Source: Streptomyces sp. NBC_01260 (GTDB lineage Bacteria; Actinomycetota; Actinomycetes; Streptomycetales; Streptomycetaceae). Taken from it: a stretch of DNA of 64,000 bases. Below the pieces are notes generated by a model that was given only the letters and a program-made list of their open reading frames with translations, did no database searches and was not told where the DNA came from. The stretch is from contig NZ_CP108464.1 in assembly GCF_036226405.1 (NCBI RefSeq), positions 930,001-994,000 on the forward strand, in the 5' to 3' direction. The translations under genes were made by a program, and so were the position numbers. Positions 57,453 through 64,000 of this stretch are shown one piece after another (position 1 is the first letter of the stretch; each line of letters opens with the position of its first letter).

Positions 57453-58706
57453 TCAGTGGATGAACTCGATGTCGGGGTATCGCCGGGACGGACCGGCCAG
57501 CAGGTGGCCGTCCCGGCCGCGCAGGTGGAGGTCGAAGAAGGCGCGCAGGTAGGCGCGTTCGGCGGCGACGGCCCGGTCGGCGCCGATCGTTCCGATGGAC
57601 TCGGTCAGGGCGGCGACCGTCTCCGGCGGCAGCGGAAGCGCCCTCTCCAGCTGCTGCGCCAGCGGGGACATGTCCGTGAAGGTCTGGTGGCCGGAGTGGC
57701 GCAGCCGCAGTTCGAGGCGCCAGCCCCGCAGGTGTGACCAGAATTTCACCCACGACGGATCGTTGTACCGTCCGTGACCGGCATTGCTCATCAGGAGGAA
57801 CGGGCGGTCGAGACCGGTGTCCGCGACGATTCCGTTGATGCTGCCGTCCAGGTCGGCGCCGGCAAGGATCCGGCGGTCCTCCGCCATGGTCCCCGCGGCC
57901 GTGTCACCGCCGATCGAATGCCCGAACATGCCGGTCTTCGACAGGTCGAAGGAGCCCCGCAGACCGCGGGGCAGCCGGCGGCCCCCGGCGTCGGGGTTCC
58001 TCCCGGCGTTCAGCAGTTCCAGTTCGTTCAGCACGAACCGGGTGTCTTCCTGACGGACTCGCAACGCCGCCGTCCTGTCCGGATTCCGCCCCAGCTCCAC
58101 TCTGCCGCCGGGGAACTCCACGACGGAGGCTTCGTGGGTGTGGTCGATGGTGACCACCAGGTACCCGTGGGCCGCCAGGTCCTCGACCAGCGCGGTGCCC
58201 ATGGCACGCATCATGTTGTAGCCCGGTGAGAAGAGGATCACGGGATGGCCGTGGCGGCGCACCTCCACGGGGGCGTTCTGCCAGGCATGGGTCACCGGGA
58301 AGCCGACGTTGTCCATCGGCGTCCGCAGGTCCTGGCCCACCTGTCGTCGGTACACCTTCGTCGCCGCAGGCGGGAGCCAGGGGGCGCGGCGGCAGCCGTG
58401 GCTGCCCGACGCCGGGTACCACAGGCTGATCATCAGTTCTCGGGGTGCGGCGGGCGAAGTCCACGGGTCCCGGCGCGAACGGTCGATCAGATGCACTGAC
58501 GTGGTGCCGATCCGCCGCGGGCCGGTCGGCGCCGGCAGCGCGAGACGCACCCGGCCCTTCCCGGACCCGTGGTCCGTCGGCTCGGTCCTGACGGCCGGAG
58601 CGGCGCCGGACAGGCGGCCGTCCGCCCGCACCACTTCCGAGGTCGCGAGTACGAGCCCCGCCGTTCCGGCCGCGGCAAGCACCGACCGGCGCGCAATGTC
58701 CCTCAT
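57453..58706 (-). CDS. Secreted alpha/beta hydrolase (platelet-activating-factor acetylhydrolase-like)
   Basis: This 417-residue protein starts with a twin-arginine-like signal (RDIARRSVLAAAGTAGLVLA) and is predicted to be exported. The hydrolase core has the nucleophile elbow MFGHSIGGDTAAG near residue 265, a following DLDGSINGIV segment and a terminal RHSGHQTFTDMS with the catalytic His, as in PAF-acetylhydrolase and poly(ester) hydrolase-like lipases. Its substrate is unknown. Its place between the exporter genes and the MbtH-NRPS genes suggests a role in siderophore release or hydrolysis, but it may simply be a neighbour since a terminator separates it from mbtH. Confidence 0.83.
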   Translation of the reverse strand: MRDIARRSVLAAAGTAGLVLATSEVVRADGRLSGAAPAVRTEPTDHGSGKGRVRLALPAPTGPRRIGTTSVHLIDRSRRDPWTSPAAPRELMISLWYPASGSHGCRRAPWLPPAATKVYRRQVGQDLRTPMDNVGFPVTHAWQNAPVEVRRHGHPVILFSPGYNMMRAMGTALVEDLAAHGYLVVTIDHTHEASVVEFPGGRVELGRNPDRTAALRVRQEDTRFVLNELELLNAGRNPDAGGRRLPRGLRGSFDLSKTGMFGHSIGGDTAAGTMAEDRRILAGADLDGSINGIVADTGLDRPFLLMSNAGHGRYNDPSWVKFWSHLRGWRLELRLRHSGHQTFTDMSPLAQQLERALPLPPETVAALTESIGTIGADRAVAAERAYLRAFFDLHLRGRDGHLLAGPSRRYPDIEFIH

Positions 58707-58880
58707 CCTGACCCCTCACCTGCACTCGACGGCTGGTTGACCGTCCACCGAGGCTGGCATCCCCGCAGCACCGGCGACAGGCCGCGAGCGCGATGTCAGG
58801 GTAGGTCCAGGGTCATCCCCGACCCTGCCCGGGGGCTTGGACCACCACGCTGTGCGCAGCAGCGCTCCGGACACGCGAAC

Positions 58881-58922
58881 GCCGCCGCCCCCGGTGCGAA
58901 GGTCTTACCGAGGGGCGGCGGC
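58881..58922 (-). terminator. Terminator after the MbtH gene
   Basis: GCCGCCGCCCC (58881-58891) and GGGGCGGCGGC (58912-58922) form an 11-base-pair stem with a 20-base loop, 11 bases after the MbtH stop codon. Confidence 0.62.
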
Positions 58923-58933
58923 GGATGTACGGG

Positions 58934-59143
58934 TCAGCCCTGGAGGGCGACGAGGCTCGCCGGTCGCAGGTCCGTCCAGTTCGCCTCCACATGGGCGAGG
59001 CACGCCTCACGGGTGTCAGCGCCGAAGACGGTCCGCCAGCCGGCCGGCACCTCGGCGAAGGCGGGCCACAGCGAGTGCTGGTTCTCGTCGTTGACCAGGA
59101 CCAGGAAGGTGCCCTGCGGGTCCTCGAACGGGTTGGTCGTCAT
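58934..59143 (-). CDS. MbtH-family NRPS chaperone
   Basis: This 69-residue protein binds NRPS adenylation domains and is needed for their folding or activity. The family pattern is visible: [33 protein letters not shown] (the invariant Ser-Leu-Trp-Pro and Pro-x-GW), and the C-terminal [14 protein letters not shown]. Its ATG overlaps the NRPS stop codon (ATGA), so it is coupled to the NRPS. Confidence 0.97.
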   Translation of the reverse strand: MTTNPFEDPQGTFLVLVNDENQHSLWPAFAEVPAGWRTVFGADTREACLAHVEANWTDLRPASLVALQG

Positions 59144-62100
59144 GCGTTGTCACTCCTCTTGGACGGTGCGGTGAACAGCTCGGACAGCGGCTGTTCCGGA
59201 TGAGTTGTCACGCGGTGCAGCAACTCCAGGTACTCATCGGCCAGTTGCCGGGCCTCGGTCGCGCCCAACAGGTCGGTGGCGTGGATCAGCCCGCAGTGCA
59301 CCGGGCCGTCGCCGCGCGGCTCGTAGAAGCTGAGGGTCAGCTCGGCCCGGGTGACGCCGGTCGGCACGGCCGCGAGCGAGCCGATGCCGCCCTCCAGCTT
59401 TTCCGCATCGGCCTGTTCGTGGTGGATCACCATGAACTGCGGCCCCCGGGGCGGGAGTCCGGTGGCCCGTACGACCGCGTCGAACGGGACGTCCTGCCGG
59501 TCGAGGGCGCTCAGCGTCGTCTCCCGTACCCGGGCCAGCAGTTCCGCGAAGCTCGGGTCGCCCGCCGTGTCGGTGCGCAGCACCACCGTGTTGAAGAAGC
59601 AGCCGACCAGATCGGCGAGCTGGTCGTCGGTGCGTCCCGCGACCATCGTGCCGATCGGCAGATCGGTGCCCGCGCCGTGCCCGGTGAGCAGCGCCGCGAG
59701 GGCCGAGTGGAGCACCATGAACATGCTGGTGCCGGTGGCCCGCGCGAGCCGGTCCACGGCGGCGTGCAGCTCCTCGTCGAGGACGAACCCGACGTGGCCG
59801 CCGGGCCGGGTGGCCGGGTCCGGCCCGGCCGGGCGGGGGCCGTCGGCCGACAGGGCCGGCCGCACCGGCAGTCCGTCGAGCGTCCGGCGCCAGTAGGCGA
59901 GTTGCCGGCCGCCCCGGCTGTCCGGGTCGGCGAGGTCGCCCAGGGCCTCGTGCGCCCAGTGGGCGTAGTCGGCGTAGCCGACCGGCAGCGGCTGCCAGCC
60001 AGGGGCGAGGCCCCGGGCGCGTGCCGTGTGGGCCGTGACCAGGTCGCGGAACAGCGGGACCACGGACCACTCGTCGACGGCGAGGTAGTGCATGGTCAGC
60101 AGCAGTGCCTGGCCGCCGTCGGGGCCGGTGAGCAGATGCGCCCTGATCGGCGCCTCAGTAGCCGGATCCGGCGCCGAGCCGGCGAGTTCGGCCAGGCGGG
60201 TGTCCAGGTCGGCGCACGTTTCCACGGTCAGGACGGGGGCCTCGGCGGGCCGTTGGAACAGGATGCCGTCCCGTTCGGTGAACGCGGTGCGCAGCGGTTC
60301 GTGACGGGCCACCACGTCGGCGAGCGCGGCGGCGAGCACTTCGGCGTCGAGCCCGCCCGTGGAGCGCAGCGTCAGCGCGTGGTCGACGCCCCGCCCGTCG
60401 CGGCTGGCCTGCCACTGCCAGTCCTGGACGGGCGCCGCCCGCAGCGGCTCGGCCCGCTGCCCGACCGGTCGCAGCGCGGGGCCGGCGGTGGCCGCGCCCT
60501 CCAGCGCGGCGGAGATGCCGGCGACCGTGAGTGCGTCGAAGACGTCCCTGATGCTCAGTTCGACGCCGAACTCGGCGCGGATGCGGCCCAGGAGCCGCAT
60601 CGATGCCATGGAGTGGCCGCCCAGTGCGAAGAAGCTGTCGTGCACTCCGACGTCGTCGAGCTTGAGGATCTCGCAGAACAGCGCGGCGATCCTGGTCTGG
60701 GTCCTGGTGGCCGGCCGGGCGTCGCCCGTCATCGCCGACCAGTCGGGCGCGGGCAGCGCGGCACGGTCCAGCTTGCCGTTGGGCGTGAGCGGCAGCGGGC
60801 CGTCCAGCGGCACCACCAGGGCCGGAACCATGTACTCGGGGAGCAGTCCGGCCATATGCGCGCGCAGGTCCTGCGGGTCCGGTTCACCGGACTCGGGCAC
60901 CGCGTAGGCGATCAGCCGGACGATGTCGCCGTCCCGGTCGGGGACCACCGCGGCCTGGGCGACGCCGGGGTGTCCGGCGAGCGCCGCCTCGATCTCGCCC
61001 AGCTCGATGCGGAAGCCCCGCACCTTCACCTGGCTGTCGGCCCGGCCGAGGAAGTCGAGGTTGCCGTCCCGGCGCCGGCGGGCGCGGTCGCCGGTGCGGT
61101 ACATCCGGCTGCCCGGTGCTCCGAAGGGGTCGGCGACGAACCGCTCCGAGGTGAGGGCCGCCTTGCCGAGGTAGCCGCGGGCGAGTCCGCGCCCGGCGAC
61201 GTACAGCTCGCCCACCACACCCGGGGGGACGGGCCGCAGCCGCTCGTCGAGCACATAGGCGCGGGTGTTGGGGTCGGGCAGGCCGATGGGCACTCGGCCG
61301 GCCGGGCTGCCACCGTGCTCGCGGGCGCGCCACAGCGTCGAGTTGACCGTCGCCTCGGTGAGTCCGTAGGCGCAGATCAGGTCGGCCGTGGCGCCGAAGC
61401 GGTCGAACAGGTCCGGCGGCACCGTCTCGGTGCCCACCAGGACGGTCGACCCCTCGGGCAGTTCGCAGCCGGGCGGGAGCGCCGACACCAGGGACGGCGG
61501 CAGGATCATGTGGGTGATCCGCTGGTCCGCGAGGAAGCCGGTCAGTTCCGGCCCCGCGACCCGTGCCTCGTCGGTGATGAGCACGAGGCGGCCGCCGTGG
61601 CACAGCGCCATGGAGAGCTCGAAGACGAAGACGTCGAATCCGGTGGAGGCGAACTGGAGCACCCGGCTGTCGCGTTCCAGGCTCATCCGGTCGACGGCGG
61701 TGGCCACGAGGGAGGAGATTCCCTCGTGGGGCACGACTACGCCCTTGGGACGGCCGGTCGAACCGGAGGTGTAGATGACGTACGCGGCCTGGTCCAGGCC
61801 GACGGGCCCGGCAGGCACGGCGGTCCGGGGCGGCGCGTCCAGCGCGGCGGCGGTGTCCGGCGCGTCCAGCAGGACCACCGGGACGCCCGCCACCTCGGGG
61901 ATCTTCCCCGCGACGGGTTCGGTACCGACGACCAGGGCGGCCCCCGAGTCCTCGATCATGTAGCCGAGCCGGTCCCCGGGGTGGACCAGGTCGAGCGGCA
62001 GGAACGCGGCGCCCAGCTTCAGCGCGGCGAGCACGGTGGCGACCATGTCCACGGACCGGGGCACGGCCACCCCGACCACGCTCTCGGCCCCCACTCCGTG

Positions 62101-64000
62101 CCCGGCGAGCAGCCGGGCGATGCGGTCGGCGCGGTCGTCGAGCTGGGCGTACGTCACCGAGCGGGAGCGGTCCACCACGGCGACGGCGTCGGGCCGTTCG
62201 GCGAGCCGCCGCGCGAACAGCGCGGGCAGGGACTCCTCGTCGACCTCCCGGGCGGTGGCGTCGAAGCCCTCCAGGACCGACTGCCGCTCCGGTCCGGAGA
62301 GGATCTCGGCCCGGGACAGCGGCTGTCCGGGCGCGGCGACGAGCGCCGCGAGCAGGGTGCGCAGCCGCTCGCCGAGCGCCTCGGCGGTCTCCCGGTCGAA
62401 CAGCTCGGTGGCGAACTCCAGCCGGCAGCCGAGCGAGCCGGGGCCACCGTCCGCCGCGATGTGCTCGGTGAAGCTGAACACCAGGTCGAACTTGGCGGAG
62501 CGGATCCCGAACGGCACGTACTCCATGCAAAGTCCGGGCAGTCGGAGCTCCTCACCGGTGCGGGCGTGATAGCCGACCATCACCTGGAAGAGCGGGTTGC
62601 GGGAGAGCGAGCGCGTCGGGTTGAGGGCCTCCACGACCGACTCGAAGGGCACGTCCGCGTGGGAGAACGCCGCCAGGTCGGTGTCGCGGACCCGGGCGAG
62701 CAGTTCGGTGAAGCTGGGATCGCCGCTGACGTCGGTGCGCAGCACCAGGGTGTTGACGAAGAACCCGACCAGCTCGTCCAGCGCCTCGTCGCCGCGCCCC
62801 GCGATGGGGGAACCGAGCGGGATGTCCGTCCCGGCGCCCATCCGGTGGAGCAGCGCGGCGACGGCCGCGTGCACCACCATGAACATGCTCACGCCGGACT
62901 CCCGGGCGAGCCGCTTGAGCCCAACGGCCACGGGGGCGTCGAAGGCGATGTCGAGTTCGCCTCCGGAGAACGCCGGGCGGGCGGGCCTGGGCCGGTCGGT
63001 GGGCAGCTCCAGCTCCTCCGGGGCACCGGCCAGGGCCGTACGCCAGTGGTCCAGCTGCCGGGCGGCCAGGCTGGTTTCGTCGGCGGGGTCGCCGAGCAGC
63101 CGGTCCTGCCACAGGGCGTAGTCGGCGTACTGGACGGGCAGCGGCTCCCAGTCGGGGGCCGTGCCGTCCAGGCGCGCCGCGTAGGCCGTGGCCAGGTCCC
63201 GCAGGAACGGCCGGTCCGACCACTCGTCGGTGGTGATGTGGTGCAGCAGCAGGACGACGACATGGTCCTCGGGCGACAGCTCCACGACCGTGGCGCGCAG
63301 CAGCAGTTCGGCGGCGAGGTCGAACGGCCGGTTGACGACCGTGTCGATGATGCCGGGCACCTCGTCCTCGGTGGCCCGGACGCACTCCACCACGGGGTGC
63401 GCCTGCTCGGCGGGCAGCACCCGCTGGAACACCTGACCGTCAGAGGTCGTGAAGAAGACCGTGCGCAGGGCCTCATGACGTGTCGTCACATCGGCGAGCG
63501 CGGTACGCCAGGCCCCCAGGTGCAGCGGGCCGCGCAACCGCAGGGCCAGCGCGAAGTTGTACGCGGCCGAGGTGCACTCGATCTGCTGGATGACCCACAG
63601 CCGCTGCTGGGCGTGGGAGAGCGGCAGCCGCTCCGGCCGGTCGCCGGCGGTCAGCGCCGGACGGGCGGCGCCGTCGGCACGGGCGGCGCGCGCCACCAGT
63701 TCGGCGACGGTCGGTGCCTCGAAGAGGTCCCGGATCGCCAGCTCCGCGTCGAGCGCGGCGCGGGCCCTGCTGATCAGCCGGGTGGCCAGCAGCGAGTGCC
63801 CGCCCAGATCGAAGAAGTCGCTGTCGGTCCCGACGCTGCCCGCGGGCAGCCCGAGCACCTCGGCGAACAGGGCGCAGAGCGTCTCCTCCCGCGGGGTGCG
63901 GGGAGCGCGGCCGGTGCCCGCGGCGGCGAGGTCGGGTGCGGGCAGCGCCCTGACGTCCAGCTTGCCGTTGACGGTCAGGGGCAGCGTCGTGAGGGTGACG
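59140..64000 (-). CDS. Non-ribosomal peptide synthetase, C-terminal part (A)-T-C-A-T-C, cut by window edge
   Basis: The reading frame is open to the window edge; 1619 residues are visible. Domains from the edge: the end of an adenylation domain ([13 protein letters not shown]), a carrier protein ([12 protein letters not shown]), a condensation domain ([14 protein letters not shown] and HHITTDEWS near 63220-63243), and a complete adenylation domain ([65 protein letters not shown]). Then come a second carrier ([12 protein letters not shown]) and a terminal condensation-like domain ending at the stop. The latter has HYLAVDEWS instead of HHxxxDG, with Tyr for the catalytic His, and lacks the first C-domain motif. 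There is no thioesterase. Iron boxes in the neighbourhood point to siderophore assembly. Confidence 0.95.
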   Translation of the reverse strand, partial: VTLTTLPLTVNGKLDVRALPAPDLAAAGTGRAPRTPREETLCALFAEVLGLPAGSVGTDSDFFDLGGHSLLATRLISRARAALDAELAIRDLFEAPTVAELVARAARADGAARPALTAGDRPERLPLSHAQQRLWVIQQIECTSAAYNFALALRLRGPLHLGAWRTALADVTTRHEALRTVFFTTSDGQVFQRVLPAEQAHPVVECVRATEDEVPGIIDTVVNRPFDLAAELLLRATVVELSPEDHVVVLLLHHITTDEWSDRPFLRDLATAYAARLDGTAPDWEPLPVQYADYALWQDRLLGDPADETSLAARQLDHWRTALAGAPEELELPTDRPRPARPAFSGGELDIAFDAPVAVGLKRLARESGVSMFMVVHAAVAALLHRMGAGTDIPLGSPIAGRGDEALDELVGFFVNTLVLRTDVSGDPSFTELLARVRDTDLAAFSHADVPFESVVEALNPTRSLSRNPLFQVMVGYHARTGEELRLPGLCMEYVPFGIRSAKFDLVFSFTEHIAADGGPGSLGCRLEFATELFDRETAEALGERLRTLLAALVAAPGQPLSRAEILSGPERQSVLEGFDATAREVDEESLPALFARRLAERPDAVAVVDRSRSVTYAQLDDRADRIARLLAGHGVGAESVVGVAVPRSVDMVATVLAALKLGAAFLPLDLVHPGDRLGYMIEDSGAALVVGTEPVAGKIPEVAGVPVVLLDAPDTAAALDAPPRTAVPAGPVGLDQAAYVIYTSGSTGRPKGVVVPHEGISSLVATAVDRMSLERDSRVLQFASTGFDVFVFELSMALCHGGRLVLITDEARVAGPELTGFLADQRITHMILPPSLVSALPPGCELPEGSTVLVGTETVPPDLFDRFGATADLICAYGLTEATVNSTLWRAREHGGSPAGRVPIGLPDPNTRAYVLDERLRPVPPGVVGELYVAGRGLARGYLGKAALTSERFVADPFGAPGSRMYRTGDRARRRRDGNLDFLGRADSQVKVRGFRIELGEIEAALAGHPGVAQAAVVPDRDGDIVRLIAYAVPESGEPDPQDLRAHMAGLLPEYMVPALVVPLDGPLPLTPNGKLDRAALPAPDWSAMTGDARPATRTQTRIAALFCEILKLDDVGVHDSFFALGGHSMASMRLLGRIRAEFGVELSIRDVFDALTVAGISAALEGAATAGPALRPVGQRAEPLRAAPVQDWQWQASRDGRGVDHALTLRSTGGLDAEVLAAALADVVARHEPLRTAFTERDGILFQRPAEAPVLTVETCADLDTRLAELAGSAPDPATEAPIRAHLLTGPDGGQALLLTMHYLAVDEWSVVPLFRDLVTAHTARARGLAPGWQPLPVGYADYAHWAHEALGDLADPDSRGGRQLAYWRRTLDGLPVRPALSADGPRPAGPDPATRPGGHVGFVLDEELHAAVDRLARATGTSMFMVLHSALAALLTGHGAGTDLPIGTMVAGRTDDQLADLVGCFFNTVVLRTDTAGDPSFAELLARVRETTLSALDRQDVPFDAVVRATGLPPRGPQFMVIHHEQADAEKLEGGIGSLAAVPTGVTRAELTLSFYEPRGDGPVHCGLIHATDLLGATEARQLADEYLELLHRVTTHPEQPLSELFTAPSKRSDNA

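Noticed and set aside
60780..62250. Assigning hydroxy-ornithine to the adenylation domain
   Set aside because: Neighbouring genes make it attractive, but the pocket residues read by eye do not match a code I can vouch for.
1..64000. tRNA genes, CRISPR arrays, insertion sequences
   Set aside because: I looked through the intergenic regions on both strands and found no cloverleaf with a GGTTCGA-type arm, no spaced repeats and no transposase.

Overview
This window is high-GC actinobacterial DNA, almost certainly from a Streptomyces species. The evidence is third-position GC bias in every gene, frequent GTG and TTG starts, chains of ATGA or GTGA overlapping stop/start codons, a complete ethylmalonyl-CoA pathway operon next to psd-pssA (an order known from Streptomyces), many secreted ricin-domain glycan-active enzymes, and DmdR/IdeR-type iron boxes. 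I saw no tRNA, rRNA, CRISPR array or insertion sequence.

Layout. (a) 1-5.3 kb: the end of a HEAT-repeat gene, a tandem-duplicated 3-hydroxyacyl-CoA dehydrogenase, a TetR regulator, a membrane-anchored Mrr-like nuclease and a GNAT. (b) 5.4-11.8 kb: the ethylmalonyl-CoA operon ccr-ecm-mcl-mch-mcd, which converts crotonyl-CoA through ethylmalonyl-, methylsuccinyl- and mesaconyl-CoA to glyoxylate and propionyl-CoA, so it serves both acetate assimilation and polyketide extender supply. (c) 11.9-13.4 kb: psd-pssA, phosphatidylethanolamine synthesis. (d) 13.6-17.7 kb: a secreted trypsin-like protease and a GH87-type alpha-1,3-glucanase, separated by almost 1 kb without a clear gene. (e) 17.8-23.7 kb: a branched-chain amino acid type ABC importer operon (livF-G-H-M-K) and a divergent PucR-like regulator. 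(f) 23.8-33.4 kb: mixed housekeeping genes, including glycerate kinase, Nudix, a Mn2+ exporter of the TMEM165/GDT1 family behind a yybP-ykoY manganese riboswitch, an Ada-AlkA/Ogt alkylation repair pair, and an inositol-monophosphatase-family protein. (g) 33.5-41.1 kb: an oligopeptide ABC importer operon that ends in a gamma-glutamyltransferase. (h) 41.2-46.7 kb: a CAZyme operon (GH16-ricin, GH18-ricin, ricin-beta-helix, small protein) behind a near-consensus promoter flanked by a DasR-like box. (i) 47.6-64 kb: an iron-regulated siderophore locus.

The siderophore locus is the most interesting part. At least four DmdR/IdeR-like iron boxes drive: a DUF2470 protein, an isolated C-terminal piece of isochorismatase and an acetylglutamate kinase paralogue; an N-acetylglutamate-synthase-like GNAT; a FecCD/FecE importer without its binding protein; and an ABC exporter heterodimer. 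In that heterodimer one subunit has lost Walker A, Walker B and the H-loop but keeps the signature, while the other has lost the signature but keeps the rest. Upstream on the minus strand lie a secreted alpha/beta hydrolase, an MbtH protein and an NRPS (partial) whose last module is a condensation domain with Tyr replacing the catalytic His. The ArgA/ArgB-like pair suggests dedicated ornithine supply, so I infer an ornithine- or arginine-containing siderophore; its structure cannot be read from this window.
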